NCBI GenBank assembly: GCA_028279185.1
Contig: JANQSS010000325.1
Span: 1-64,000 of the forward strand
Origin: Saprospiraceae bacterium
Lineage (GTDB): Bacteria > Bacteroidota > Bacteroidia > Chitinophagales > Saprospiraceae
DNA: 64,000 bases
Reading direction: 5' to 3'
A program made the translations under genes and the position numbers. Shown in pieces: positions 1-9,533 of this stretch; position 1 is the stretch's first letter, and each line of letters begins with the position of its first letter. The notes beneath the pieces are model-generated. The model was not told where the DNA came from, did no database searches, and saw only the letters and a list, made by a program, of their open reading frames with translations.

Positions 1-336
1 TGCCAAAGCGTTCATGATATTTCAGACGGTGGACTTTTTGCCGCAGTGGTGGAAAGTGCTATACATGGCAATCTCGGTATTACTATTTCAAATGTGAGCG
101 GGATTCGCCAGGACGCCTGGCTTTTTGGTGAATCGCAAGGTAGATACATCGTTTCCTGTGCACCTAATAATATAGCTCAATTGGAAAATATTCTAGCGGA
201 ACGATCAATAGAATATGAAATATTGGGTCACGTTACAGCTGAAACCAATATTATAATTGACGAAGAAGACTACGGTTCCATTTCGAAGTGGAACTATTTT
301 TATCAAAATACATTAGAAGAACTGATAGAAAACTAA
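1..336 (+). CDS. purL: Phosphoribosylformylglycinamidine synthase, C-terminal fragment (partial)
   Basis: The reading frame is open from base 1, so only the last 111 codons are present. The translation starts with a HDISDGGLFAAVVESA stretch, the glycine-rich segment of the AIRS C-terminal (ATP/substrate-binding) domain of PurL-type synthases, and ends about 95 residues later as these proteins do. PurL makes formylglycinamidine ribonucleotide in purine synthesis, in the cytoplasm. The related family PurM shares the fold, but the segment length and the DISDGGL form fit PurL better. The next gene starts 8 bases after the stop, so they may be co-transcribed. Confidence 0.75.
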   Translation, partial: CQSVHDISDGGLFAAVVESAIHGNLGITISNVSGIRQDAWLFGESQGRYIVSCAPNNIAQLENILAERSIEYEILGHVTAETNIIIDEEDYGSISKWNYFYQNTLEELIEN

Positions 337-344
337 TAGTGACA

Positions 345-1454
345 ATGAAATATATAAATTACTTCTTTTGCATAGTTGTTATTTCCACTTTTATTACTTG
401 CACCTCGGAGTCAGACGGATTTCGGGTTACTGGAGAGGTGGTCAATGTGGATGACAATTCGATTTACTTTGAAAAAAGTCCATTTAACGCTCCTTTCGAA
501 TCATTAAAAAAAGGAGTATTGCAAGAAGACGGGACCTTTGAAATTACGCTCGATGAAAACCCTGGCCCTGGTGTATTTCGATTACGCACAGCAGGTCGGA
601 ATGGAAAAATAATACTAGACGGAACTGAAAAAAAATTATTAGTTGAGGCAAATGCGGAATCTTTGGCAAAAAATACGTTTTCGATTAAAGGCTCCACAAG
701 TACACATGATTTTAACGAAGCCGTTCGTCTACGTGATCAGAACAAAATGAACATACAGGAAATCAATAAATTTTTAAAAGAAACATCAAACCCATTTGTG
801 GCCCAGGCATATGCCGGAACATTTTTAAATAAAAATCCACAATTTGGAACGCAACATCAAATCGTGCTTTCGCGATTAAAGGATCAACATCCAAACGAAA
901 ATCACAAATCCTATCAAGCTTTTGTTGATCAATTGACAAAACAAGCGAATGCACGAAAACGAGTCGAAAAGATAAAAGTAGGTCAAGCGGCTCCAGACAT
1001 CGCTATGCCGGATCCAAACGGGAAAATTCGAAAATTATCGGATTTAAAAGGCAAGGTTGTCCTACTCGACTTTTGGGCGAGCTGGTGTGCACCATGTCGG
1101 CGAGCCAATCCGCATGTCGTAGAAGTCTATAACAAATATAAAAATAAAGGGTTTGATGTATACAGTGTTTCACTTGATGGACTGGATGAAGCATCGAAAA
1201 GAAAATTCAGATTGGATGATGCGGCCTATGAAAAGAAAATTGCTGACGCCAAACGTCGGTGGTTGAAAGCCGTAAAAGCAGATAACTTAACATGGGACAA
1301 CCACGTAAGTGAATTAAAGAAATGGGACGCCCAATCGGCCAGAGACTACGGTGTGTCTGGCATACCAAAGACTTTTTTGATCGACAGAGAAGGAAATATT
1401 GCTGCGGTCAACCCAAGATTTACACTCGAACAAGAACTATTGAAGGTACTTTAG
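345..1454 (+). CDS. TlpA-like thioredoxin-fold lipoprotein with DUF4369-type N-terminus
   Basis: A 369-residue protein starting at ATG 345, chosen because it directly precedes a signal sequence; the frame is open further upstream inside purL. Residues 1-19 form a lipoprotein signal ending in lipobox FITC (Cys19), followed by TSES, so it should be an envelope lipoprotein. The middle resembles the DUF4369 domain common in Bacteroidota. The C-terminal third is an AhpC/TSA-Redoxin domain with WCAPC at residues 247-251 and a GIPKTFLID cis-proline loop. A long Lys-rich helical insertion follows the active site. The family reduces or oxidises thiols in the periplasm; the partner is unknown. A terminator follows about 80 bases downstream. 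Confidence 0.85.
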   Translation: MKYINYFFCIVVISTFITCTSESDGFRVTGEVVNVDDNSIYFEKSPFNAPFESLKKGVLQEDGTFEITLDENPGPGVFRLRTAGRNGKIILDGTEKKLLVEANAESLAKNTFSIKGSTSTHDFNEAVRLRDQNKMNIQEINKFLKETSNPFVAQAYAGTFLNKNPQFGTQHQIVLSRLKDQHPNENHKSYQAFVDQLTKQANARKRVEKIKVGQAAPDIAMPDPNGKIRKLSDLKGKVVLLDFWASWCAPCRRANPHVVEVYNKYKNKGFDVYSVSLDGLDEASKRKFRLDDAAYEKKIADAKRRWLKAVKADNLTWDNHVSELKKWDAQSARDYGVSGIPKTFLIDREGNIAAVNPRFTLEQELLKVL

Positions 1455-1532
1455 CGTTATCTTAGTTAGTCTGCTTGTGGCAATCGCTTATGAACTAGCA
1501 AACCCCATAAGACCTGCGCCCAAGTATAACTG

Positions 1533-1562
1533 CCCGTCTTGTGCTTCAAGACGGGTTTTTTA
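1533..1562 (+). terminator. Rho-independent terminator
   Basis: Perfect 9-bp stem CCCGTCTTG (1533-1541) / CAAGACGGG (1547-1555) with a 5-base loop, followed by a run of T. It ends the purL-tlpA transcript before xseA, whose ATG lies 45 bases further on. Confidence 0.9.
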
Positions 1563-1606
1563 TTCCATCAGGTGCCAAAATTCATCACAAATCTTACTTT
1601 TATCAC

Positions 1607-2842
1607 ATGCAACAAGATGAAGTATTTCGCCTGTCTGAATTGACTCGATATATTCAACAAGTTCTTACCATCAACTTCGAAAGCAGTTTTTGGATTGAAG
1701 CGGAAGTGAACCAAATCTCTGAAAGTAGAGGCAATTACTACCTCGAACTTGTTGAAAAAGATGAACATTCCGATGACGTACTTGCAGTTATACAGGCTCG
1801 TATTTGGCGGTCCAACCAGGTATTGATTCGTCGCAAACTCAATTCTGAAATTGGCGATTATCTACAAGCTGGTGTTCAGGTAAAATTACGTGGTTCAATT
1901 AAATTCCACGACGTTTATGGTCTTTCTTTTCAAATTGACGACATTGACAAGGACTTCACGCTTGGTGAACTCGAACGTAAAAAACTGGCCACGATAGCGA
2001 CCTTAAAAAAGGAAGGAGTATTTGAGTTAAATAAATCGGTCGAATTAGATATTGTTGTTCAACGTATAGCTGTAATAAGCTCACGGACTGCTGCTGGATT
2101 GGCTGACTTTATCAATCAATTGCAATACAATCAACACGATATTCCCTTTCAAATCGATTTATATCATTCGGCGGTGCAAGGGTATAGAGCGGTTGATGAC
2201 ATTTGCTATGCGCTAGATGAAATTGATACCTATTCAGAATATTATGATGCCGTATGTATTTTGCGTGGGGGTGGATCAAAATTGGATTTAAGTGCATTCG
2301 ACGATGAAAAGCTTTGTCGAAAGATTGGGCAAATGCCTATACCTGTCCTCACCGGTATTGGTCATGAAATCGATTTATCCGTTGCGGATATGACCGCTCA
2401 TTCACAATTAAAAACACCTACAGCCCTGGCTGCTTTTTTGATCGATCGAAATGTGGACTTCCTTTCAAACCTTTACAACGTCTATCAACGCGCTATTGCA
2501 TCAGCTAAAAGAAAATTGGACTATCACAACAAGGATTTGCAATTATTGAAAAGTCAGGCTGAACATTTAGCGCGGAATACGGTTAGCATTCAGCACCAAA
2601 CAGTACAACACCTGGCACAGCGTTCCGAGATTGTGGCTTTACGTGCTCTACATATCATTAAACAACAGCTGGGAATTTTAAAGGCATCGTCAATATCCGC
2701 AGACCCCGCTCACGTGCTCAAACGTGGTTTTGTTTTAATCAGCCAAAATGACGATATAATTAAACGATCCGTTAACTTAGACACCAACAAAAATTTAAAA
2801 ATATTATTCCACGACGGGAAAATCGAAACATCAATAATATGA
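1607..2842 (+). CDS. xseA: Exodeoxyribonuclease VII large subunit
   Basis: A 411-residue protein. ATG 1607 (MQQDEVFRLSELTRYI) is preferred over an upstream in-frame codon that falls inside the terminator hairpin. The N-terminal OB-fold domain carries the family segment FWIEAEVNQISESRGNYYLEL. The catalytic domain contains RIAVISSRTAAGLADF, ILRGGGSKLDLSAFDD and PVLTGIGHEIDLSVADMTAH, all typical of XseA. A long helical segment and a short C-terminal domain (KRGFVLISQ) follow. With XseB it degrades single-stranded DNA in both directions into oligonucleotides, in the cytoplasm. It overlaps xseB by 4 bases (ATGA), indicating translational coupling. Confidence 0.95.
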   Translation: MQQDEVFRLSELTRYIQQVLTINFESSFWIEAEVNQISESRGNYYLELVEKDEHSDDVLAVIQARIWRSNQVLIRRKLNSEIGDYLQAGVQVKLRGSIKFHDVYGLSFQIDDIDKDFTLGELERKKLATIATLKKEGVFELNKSVELDIVVQRIAVISSRTAAGLADFINQLQYNQHDIPFQIDLYHSAVQGYRAVDDICYALDEIDTYSEYYDAVCILRGGGSKLDLSAFDDEKLCRKIGQMPIPVLTGIGHEIDLSVADMTAHSQLKTPTALAAFLIDRNVDFLSNLYNVYQRAIASAKRKLDYHNKDLQLLKSQAEHLARNTVSIQHQTVQHLAQRSEIVALRALHIIKQQLGILKASSISADPAHVLKRGFVLISQNDDIIKRSVNLDTNKNLKILFHDGKIETSII

Positions 2843-3039
2843 CCAATAACTCTAGTGATTTATCCTATAATGAAGCCCTGCTGAAAATTCGCCAATTGAC
2901 TTCAGAAATAGAAGGCTTAGATGGCGATCTAGACTCATTGATTGATAAAGTAAAAGAATTGAAATCTTTAATCCTGCATTGCGAAAGCAAAGTAATGGAT
3001 GCCGAAGTTGAGATTCGCGACATATTTGAAGAAGAGTGA
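2839..3039 (+). CDS. xseB: Exodeoxyribonuclease VII small subunit
   Basis: A 66-residue, acidic, all-helical protein with the XseB pattern: SYNEALLKIRQLTSEIEG followed by a predicted coiled coil ending in LHCESKVMDAEVEI. Several XseB chains bind the coiled-coil part of one XseA chain. The start codon overlaps the xseA stop (ATGA), the usual arrangement, so the subunits are made together. Confidence 0.92.
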   Translation: MTNNSSDLSYNEALLKIRQLTSEIEGLDGDLDSLIDKVKELKSLILHCESKVMDAEVEIRDIFEEE

Positions 3040-3124
3040 ATAGATCTAGGTTACCACTGTATTCGTTTAATTGCTAATACGAATCGTCTCAGAACCAGAG
3101 AAGGATTACTAAAAAATTTAACTT

Positions 3125-3511
3125 ATGAATAAACTGAACGAGGAAGAAAAACACGTGATTTTAAATAAAGGAACGGAGCGACCATTTACCGGAGAATATG
3201 ACAAATTTTATAACGAAGGAATTTACATTTGCCGTCAATGCAACAATCCATTGTATACATCAGACGACAAATTTAACTCTGGTTGCGGTTGGCCGAGCTT
3301 CGATCAAGAAATTGATGGTAATGTCAAACGTGTTCCTGATGCGGACGGTCGTCGAACTGAGATCATATGCAATCGCTGTCAAGGACATTTGGGCCATGTC
3401 TTCACGGGCGAGCGAATGACTGAAAAAAATACGCGGCACTGTGTTAACTCCATATCATTAAAATTCATTCCCAAGGGACATGAAATACCTGAACGGCATC
3501 CGATCGCTTAA
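3125..3511 (+). CDS. msrB: Peptide-methionine (R)-S-oxide reductase MsrB
   Basis: A 128-residue protein with the complete single-domain MsrB fold. It has two CxxC zinc pairs (CRQC and CNRC), the segment [12 protein letters not shown] and the catalytic [11 protein letters not shown] near the C-terminus. It reduces R-methionine sulfoxide in damaged proteins. There is no signal peptide, so it is probably cytoplasmic. It is not fused to MsrA, unlike in some bacteria. It lies 85 bases after xseB and could be separately transcribed. Confidence 0.95.
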   Translation: MNKLNEEEKHVILNKGTERPFTGEYDKFYNEGIYICRQCNNPLYTSDDKFNSGCGWPSFDQEIDGNVKRVPDADGRRTEIICNRCQGHLGHVFTGERMTEKNTRHCVNSISLKFIPKGHEIPERHPIA

Positions 3512-3600
3512 TTCCACAACCGATTTCTCTATTGTCCTTGAATCCAGGCAACAAAAAATCGGATAACTTCATGATAAAGATATCCGATCATTCTCATCCG

Positions 3601-3674
3601 TGATCCCATCAGGACTCGAACCTGAAACCTGCTGCTTAGAAGGCAGCTGCTCTATCCAGTTGAGCTATAGGACC
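3601..3674 (-). tRNA. tRNA-Arg (anticodon TCT)
   Basis: The minus strand folds into a standard cloverleaf. The acceptor stem is GGTCCTA/TGGGATC (two G-T pairs) with discriminator A, and the D stem is GCTC/GAGC. The anticodon stem GCTGC/GCAGC carries loop CTTCTAA, giving anticodon TCT. The T arm is TCAGG-TTCGAGT-CCTGA. The 3' CCA is not encoded and must be added afterwards. It reads AGA (and possibly AGG) arginine codons. Confidence 0.95.
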
Positions 3675-3797
3675 AGTTGACTTGTTAGTCTTATGTAAAA
3701 AAGGCAAATATACGAGATCAACAGAATTTATCGCCCTGATAGGGTTATGAAGTGCGTGCTATATAATGCACATGAATGGAACCATTGTGGTAGTAGA

Positions 3798-3822
3798 TTC
3801 ACCAAGCCGCAAACTTGGTGAA
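3798..3822. other. Perfect 9-bp inverted repeat downstream of the 3890-5704 gene
   Basis: TTCACCAAG (3798-3806) and CTTGGTGAA (3814-3822) with a 7-base loop. No T run follows on either strand, so it is not a classic intrinsic terminator. On the minus strand it would lie about 70 bases after the stop of the gene ending at 3890 and could protect the mRNA 3' end. Apart from this and the tRNA I see nothing in 3512-3889. Confidence 0.5.
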
Positions 3823-3889
3823 CAGACCCATGCATCCTCGACTTATGCAATAAATCTTAATGCGTTCGTGAAGTATTATACGATGTGGT

Positions 3890-5704
3890 TTATCGGCATA
3901 AAAAAACATCACCTTTAACGGACACGTGGTTAGGAATTGGCAATCCAACGTCCTTGTAAATAACTTCATAAACATACATCCCTGTGGGACAGGGTTGCCC
4001 AAGAACAGTGCCATCCCATGAAATGGAGCCTTCAGATTTAGCGAACACCCGACTCCCCCATCTATCGAATATTTTTATACTTGCTATTTCGCGAATCTCA
4101 CAAGGAGAATAAATATCAAATCGATCATTTATACCGTCATTATTGGGTGAAAACACCGATGGAATGAATACTTTGCATCGACAGTCTTCCTGCTCTATAT
4201 GAACGGTTTCGGCCAACTCCGTTTGACAAGATCCATATCCGTATGCATACGTTCCCGGTTTATCAATTACGCGATATTTTGCATTTTCATTTATACCAGT
4301 GCCAAATCCATCCGCCCAAAAAACTGCTTCATCTATGATTGATAGATCGATATTAATAGTATATCCTTCACACAGGACGGTATCATCGGGTAAGAGATTG
4401 TACTCCGCGTATGGCTTTTCACAAACATCAGGTATCGGAAGATCCAATGGCGACGCTGTTACAGAATATACACCCATCTCAAAAGTCAATTGAGCCATTG
4501 GGATATGATTTTCATCATAAAACCAATTGTAGGAATCAGAATTGGCATAATTAAATTCTGTGTAGCCACAATCAACGCTATTCGCCGCAAGGCGATACAA
4601 CTTGAGTGCGCCATTAATGGTACGCATCATGACATACACATCATCATTTACGACTGCGGCCTCTCGCATCCACTCGAAACGCTCTTCATTTTTTGGGGTT
4701 CCGATGGCAAACTGATTAGAAATTACTCCGCCCGATAAAAGGCGGGTAATTTCAATATCGCCTTCGTACTGTTCAAATTCGTACGACTGCTGAATGACAT
4801 AGTACCCTCCCTCATGTGCCGAAAGTAATCGGACATTGTTATCAAGGCCGAGTTTATTGTTTAGTCTGGGTGATGACCATAAAATATTTCCTTCTAAATC
4901 AATTTTTAGTACCTGCAATTCTGTATCATCGTACCAGCCATTTATTAACAAAACAACACCATCAGTTTCCACAATAGATCTTTCTCCACTTACGGGCCGG
5001 TCAAATGTCTTATTCCAAAGTACATTGAACGAATCATCCATCATGAAAAGATTTTGACTTGACCGAATGAGAAATCGTTCATCATCAATTGTCGTGACAT
5101 TTCCACTAAAAGAACCACTACCAAGAAATCGGCGTGCAGAAGTCATCTTATAATCTTCGTCCAAAAAAAATGTAAAGTATTGGCTTGGTTGTGCCATCGT
5201 ACTTTGGCTGACGCCAAATGCAACTATACCACCTCGTGGGAGAAAGTCTATATTAAAAATTGAAGTCCCCTGTCGAGACCTGAAATAATGATACCTGCCG
5301 GCTAATGTTCGCCGATGAAGTACCATAATAAATCCCTCTGAATATGAATGTTCGCCTGGAGTAGACCCCCCTTGCCCGATTAAGAAAATCGAATCGCCTC
5401 GCTCATGAAAATCACTGATATAGGATATACCGAATAGCGGTTCAATTCGAATTACGTTTTGATTTACGAGACCGCATGTATCGAATTCATGAATGGCAAT
5501 TTGGTCAAAACCACGATCCTCATTTGGCGTTCGAAGCATGTGAATGGCCATTACATTTCCATCGGATAGCGCATATACATCGCCATCAGTGAACTCAAAA
5601 ATACGCTCATCTTCAAATTGATAAATCGTAGATGGCGCTTGCGCTACGATGCGACAGAACATCGTCATCAGAAGCATTACACTACATTGAATAGAAATGC
5701 GCAA
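3890..5704 (-). CDS. Secreted protein with type B T9SS sorting domain (gliding-motility-type C-terminal domain)
   Basis: A 604-residue protein. The first in-frame start is a TTG at 5704; it gives a signal peptide ending near VAQA (residue 22), whereas the first ATG (residue 10) would leave it without basic residues. The body (about 30-490) is rich in beta strands with aromatic and Asp/Gly turns and may be a beta-propeller, but I recognise no specific family. The last ~85 residues form the gliding-motility-associated C-terminal domain: FIPSVFSPNNDGINDRFDI, then IKIFDRWGSRVF, SWDG and PTGMYVYEV. This type B signal directs export through T9SS to the cell surface. Substrate or role is unknown. 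Confidence 0.85.
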   Translation of the reverse strand: MRISIQCSVMLLMTMFCRIVAQAPSTIYQFEDERIFEFTDGDVYALSDGNVMAIHMLRTPNEDRGFDQIAIHEFDTCGLVNQNVIRIEPLFGISYISDFHERGDSIFLIGQGGSTPGEHSYSEGFIMVLHRRTLAGRYHYFRSRQGTSIFNIDFLPRGGIVAFGVSQSTMAQPSQYFTFFLDEDYKMTSARRFLGSGSFSGNVTTIDDERFLIRSSQNLFMMDDSFNVLWNKTFDRPVSGERSIVETDGVVLLINGWYDDTELQVLKIDLEGNILWSSPRLNNKLGLDNNVRLLSAHEGGYYVIQQSYEFEQYEGDIEITRLLSGGVISNQFAIGTPKNEERFEWMREAAVVNDDVYVMMRTINGALKLYRLAANSVDCGYTEFNYANSDSYNWFYDENHIPMAQLTFEMGVYSVTASPLDLPIPDVCEKPYAEYNLLPDDTVLCEGYTINIDLSIIDEAVFWADGFGTGINENAKYRVIDKPGTYAYGYGSCQTELAETVHIEQEDCRCKVFIPSVFSPNNDGINDRFDIYSPCEIREIASIKIFDRWGSRVFAKSEGSISWDGTVLGQPCPTGMYVYEVIYKDVGLPIPNHVSVKGDVFLCR

Positions 5705-6034
5705 GACTGTGGTTGATTGAATTAAAACAAACTGTAGATGATCAGCATTTGCGTTTCATTGATCAAGATACGGCAAAACCTTAATTGGCTGCCTGTACAC
5801 GTGATAAGTGAAAATCCATTTCCATTCTGGCGAGGCTCTACGTCTATACAATATGAGTTGAGTGCCCCTTACATAGCATTAGTATGATTCGGTAAAAATG
5901 ACCATACACTGGTTTTTCGAGTGATTGTCATTAATTGTACCTGCCTTAGACTATTCCTAATTCTAAATTTAAAAAAGCGCAAGTAGACATAGTACCTGCG
6001 CTTTTTTATTCATATTTTATTGATATTAATTATT
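5705..6034. other. Gene-free stretch with terminator and upstream region of the 3890-5704 gene
   Basis: About 330 bases between two minus-strand genes. The only structure I can support is the terminator at 5971-6007. The promoter of the downstream gene should lie here, but I find no exact TAnnTTTG box in a sensible place. Confidence 0.5.
5971..6007 (-). terminator. Rho-independent terminator of the repeat-protein gene
   Basis: An 11-bp perfect stem: AAAAAAGCGCA (5971-5981) pairs with TGCGCTTTTTT (5997-6007), with a possible short inner GTA/TAC extension. It lies 28 bases beyond the stop of the gene ending at 6035. The A/T flanks make it work on either strand. Confidence 0.9.
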
Positions 6035-9000
6035 TCATTCTTTTATGAATTGAATCTGATCCAGTACGGATCCTGACTCATCAAAGGTCAACGCAAAGTA
6101 CAATCCCGGTCTAAGCTGATTTATATTAATTCGGTTTTCATCAAGTTCTGAAGTTAATGATTGGAAAACGTTATTGCCGAGTACATCAACGACAGCGACT
6201 CTCGACGCCAATCCAATATTTTTTAAATTTATTTCATTTCTTGCTGGATTCGGAAAGACCCGTAATTCCGAATTGTTCCCATCCGCGATAGTAGATGGCA
6301 GATTTAAGCGATGGTCATCCTCACTGTTGAAATTTGCCGATACAACCATACGCACAAAATTGTCGGAGACATCATAACAATCATCAGAAATCGCATCTGA
6401 TACTACGTTAAACCCGCCAGACAACAACAAGTTACCCGTGAATGAAATATGGTAGACGCGATATTCCCCTTCCGGAACCTGGCTAAAATCCAGCACATTT
6501 CCTGTAAGGATAACCAATACGAGGTTATTTGCATCCGTCACTACGAAACGTGATTCTGCATTTGAAGCACCAGATGCGACATACGTAAATACGTCTGAAA
6601 TTGTATCACTTTGAACAACCTGAACCAATGTATCGCCTTCCGATGTAGCAATTGTACCCGCCTCGGCCGTGTCACGCACCACCTCCAAAAAGTTACTGGA
6701 TAAAGCGTAACATTTGTCTGACAGCATCTGAGCAGTGAGCGTATCGCCCATCTCAGCCAATAAAGTACCCGAATAGGACAATCCATACACGCGGCATATA
6801 CCAATGGGTGCCTGATCGAAGTCCGCACTATCTGCCGGTGGAAGCCCAAGGATTACATCTTCGTCGCTTGTTATTATATATTGAAAATTAGAACCTGCAT
6901 CACCACTTTTTGCAAAATGGACAATATCCGGATTGCCGTCACCCGGACAAATGTATACACGCGTATCACCGGACTCGGATGTGATTTGTCCACCGATGGG
7001 TTCCTCCCTTATAACTTCAACATAATTATCAGATATCGCATAACAATCATCAGATAAAACAGCGGCCCCTATATTTTGACCTGCCTGACCAGTGAAAAAC
7101 CCTGTATAAGCAACAGCATAAATTCGACAGACACCTGTAGGAACACCTTCGAAATTAAGCGTATCACTAGAAGTAGTAGCTAAAATAGTTCCAAAAGAAT
7201 CCGTGATAACATATTCAATTGGAAAATCGTCAGCAGGAGAATATGTCAGCACAATTATATCATCGATTCCATCGGACGTACAAAATTCTACGGACGTATC
7301 CCCATTGATACTTGTCAGTCTATCTGTGTAAGGCACCCTGCGAATAACAAATACAGGGTCTGTAAGACTGAAACAGCCAGTTGCTAGCGGTTGCCCCATG
7401 ATGGTGTCGCCGACTTCCACAAGTACGGCTCCATCAAAAGACAAGCCCCAAATCAAACAAATACCCTCTCCAGCTCCTTCTAAATCCACCGTGTCAGATG
7501 TGGGAAGAGCGAGTACAACGCCACTATTGTCGGTAATGATAACAATTGAGGTATCAGCATTAGATGAGCGTGATAAGTATAATTCATCCGAGTTTCCATC
7601 ACCTGGACATGTAAATACCGTCGTGCCATACTGTGTAAAAATTACACCAGGATCAACATTACTTCGAATAAATTCGACATAATTATCAGTAATATCAGCA
7701 CATGCCGATGCAATATCATCAACAAGAATATCATCCCCAACCTTCAATAATAGCTCGCCATTATATGACACACCGAATACTCTGCATGTACCAGATCCAG
7801 CACCATCAAAATCAATTTCGCTGTCAGCATCTAGTATTTGCAAGACTTCATTCGAATCATTGGTTACAACCAACACAAACGACGCCTGCAAATTGTATTC
7901 TGCCTCAAAAGTGAAAATGTCGGATACACCATCACCAACGCATACCTCATTTGTAATGGCGCCGTTCATATCAACGATTTCTCCTGCCGACGCATTTCTT
8001 CTGATCACTTCGACTGAATTATCGCTGATCACGAAACAGCCATCAGAAACAGGGTCGTCAAATAGTACGTCGCCTTGATCGATGAGCAAATTACCAGTGT
8101 AAGAAGACCTCCAAATATAACAGTCGCCCTCTCCGGCTGCTTCAAAATTTATTTGTTGGTCTGCACTTGTCCCCAATACATTATTGTCGATGTCGGTGAT
8201 GATAAAGATTACGGGAGACCCACCGCTTAAGATATTGACAGAAACAATGTCATCGATTCCATCACCTGGGCAAGTATAGACGACAGTATCTCCCTGAAGC
8301 GTAGTTATTCTGCCCTCCATTGGTGCCGAACGCTGAACGCGTATATAGTTAGCTGTGATTCCCTGGCAGGTACCGTCACTCGTAATATCGTCTATGTGCA
8401 TTCCCGCATTTGCATTTAAATTACCGGAATATGCCACACCATATACACGACAAACCCCTACTCCTGCACCTTCAAAGTCAATAACATTACCGGACAGTAC
8501 AGCCAAAATTGTGTCGGTATCATCAGTGACAATATATGTGTAGTTCGCATTAGGATCGGCACCAGGACTTATGAAGTACAATGAATCAGATTCGCCATCG
8601 CCCACGCATATTACCAATTGCGTAAGTGAATCACTGGTCATTATCATTCCTGCATCCGTTGTTGTGCGCGTCACTTCTACTCGATTATCACTTAACCTCC
8701 AACAACCTTCTGACAAAATATCATCTATAGTGTTCCCTGGCATTGCCAAAAGCGTGCCGTCGTAACTCAACCCATATACATGGCATATACCTGCTGGAGC
8801 GCCTTCAAAGTTCACTTCATCCGTGGTGACCGCAAGTATGACGCCATTCACGTCTGTAACCAAGTATGTATAATTCTGACTAGTGGGCGTGTTTTCAAAA
8901 TTCAAAATATCATCCACTCCATCTTGTGAGCAGAATATTGTATCGGTGCCGCCACCCCTTATTGACACTGTCGACTCATCTGCCGAACCTCTAATTATTG

Positions 9001-9388
9001 TGACTACATTGGATGAAAGTTCCGCGCAAAGTGTTGTTAACACGGCGTTATCGAGTAATTCGCCAACCGTGTTAAGAATTCGACCTTTAAAAGTCGCGGC
9101 GTATATGCGACACACACCCGGAGGTGCGTTTTTAAAGTCAAATACGGGATTCGTTGTAACATCCAAAATGGTATTATTGGCATCAACGAGAACGTACATA
9201 ATTGGAAACCCTCGTATTTGAGCCGCAACGGCAACACGAGTGTCGGCATTACCCACACAAATGTTCACGACGGTGTCTCCGGTTGACGTCTCCACAATAA
9301 AATCACCCACGCACTGGCCTTTGGATTGACTAGACAGAGTAAGGCATGAAATTATAAGGAATAGGTACAATGGAAATGTATATTTCAT
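6035..9388 (-). CDS. Large secreted nine-repeat protein with type A T9SS sorting domain
   Basis: A 1117-residue protein. Residues 1-24 are a Sec signal peptide (MKYTFPLYLFLIISCLTLSS). Nine tandem units of 109-112 residues fill residues ~30-1015, each of the form CxGDGxxD, then Y-x-I-x-TD, N-F-E-G-A-P-x-G-x-CRVYGLSYxG, then C-Y-x-L-S-D-N-x-V-E-V. The C-terminal ~75 residues start with LRVFPNPARNEINL and end in a short strand, a type A T9SS sorting domain, so the protein is probably anchored on or released from the cell surface. The body is acidic (pI expected low). The repeat is not a family I can name; surface adhesion is possible but is only inference. Confidence 0.85.
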   Translation of the reverse strand: MKYTFPLYLFLIISCLTLSSQSKGQCVGDFIVETSTGDTVVNICVGNADTRVAVAAQIRGFPIMYVLVDANNTILDVTTNPVFDFKNAPPGVCRIYAATFKGRILNTVGELLDNAVLTTLCAELSSNVVTIIRGSADESTVSIRGGGTDTIFCSQDGVDDILNFENTPTSQNYTYLVTDVNGVILAVTTDEVNFEGAPAGICHVYGLSYDGTLLAMPGNTIDDILSEGCWRLSDNRVEVTRTTTDAGMIMTSDSLTQLVICVGDGESDSLYFISPGADPNANYTYIVTDDTDTILAVLSGNVIDFEGAGVGVCRVYGVAYSGNLNANAGMHIDDITSDGTCQGITANYIRVQRSAPMEGRITTLQGDTVVYTCPGDGIDDIVSVNILSGGSPVIFIITDIDNNVLGTSADQQINFEAAGEGDCYIWRSSYTGNLLIDQGDVLFDDPVSDGCFVISDNSVEVIRRNASAGEIVDMNGAITNEVCVGDGVSDIFTFEAEYNLQASFVLVVTNDSNEVLQILDADSEIDFDGAGSGTCRVFGVSYNGELLLKVGDDILVDDIASACADITDNYVEFIRSNVDPGVIFTQYGTTVFTCPGDGNSDELYLSRSSNADTSIVIITDNSGVVLALPTSDTVDLEGAGEGICLIWGLSFDGAVLVEVGDTIMGQPLATGCFSLTDPVFVIRRVPYTDRLTSINGDTSVEFCTSDGIDDIIVLTYSPADDFPIEYVITDSFGTILATTSSDTLNFEGVPTGVCRIYAVAYTGFFTGQAGQNIGAAVLSDDCYAISDNYVEVIREEPIGGQITSESGDTRVYICPGDGNPDIVHFAKSGDAGSNFQYIITSDEDVILGLPPADSADFDQAPIGICRVYGLSYSGTLLAEMGDTLTAQMLSDKCYALSSNFLEVVRDTAEAGTIATSEGDTLVQVVQSDTISDVFTYVASGASNAESRFVVTDANNLVLVILTGNVLDFSQVPEGEYRVYHISFTGNLLLSGGFNVVSDAISDDCYDVSDNFVRMVVSANFNSEDDHRLNLPSTIADGNNSELRVFPNPARNEINLKNIGLASRVAVVDVLGNNVFQSLTSELDENRININQLRPGLYFALTFDESGSVLDQIQFIKE
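6344..9301 (-). repeat. Nine tandem ~110-residue (~330-bp) coding repeats
   Basis: The CRVY-type cysteine recurs at residues 93, 202, 313, 423, 535, 644, 754 and 865, then Tyr976 in the ninth unit: a period of 109-112. The first cysteine of each unit is at 44, 153, 261, 373, 483, 594, 703 and 814, then Val in unit nine. The third cysteine is present in all nine (121, 229, 341, 451, 563, 672, 782, 893, 1004). The DNA units have diverged, so the array is old rather than a recent slippage product. Confidence 0.9.
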
Positions 9389-9521
9389 AATTTGTGTTTT
9401 ATTAAAGAATATGTGAATCCGAATAGTGAGGTTGTCTCTTATATCTGAATAAATTTAAATATAAAGATTGCGATTGGGACATAGACTGTCCAAACAATTA
9501 TAATAATTGTTAATGTTCTTA

Positions 9522-9529
9522 TAGATTTG
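9522..9529 (+). promoter_or_regulatory. Possible -7 box (TAGATTTG) next to the ung start
   Basis: Matches the Bacteroidota -7 consensus TAnnTTTG and ends 4 bases before the ung ATG. No TTG box lies at the expected distance. If used, the ung mRNA would be essentially leaderless; it may also be a chance match. Confidence 0.3.
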
Positions 9530-9533
9530 GCCA

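Noticed and set aside
3798-3822. Hairpin as an intrinsic terminator for the 3890-5704 gene
   Set aside because: The stem is perfect but no T run follows on the minus strand, so I list it only as an inverted repeat.
6344-9301. Regular ~330-bp periodicity considered as a CRISPR-like or satellite array
   Set aside because: The period falls in one open frame and the conservation is at protein level with diverged DNA; it is a tandem domain array in a secreted protein.
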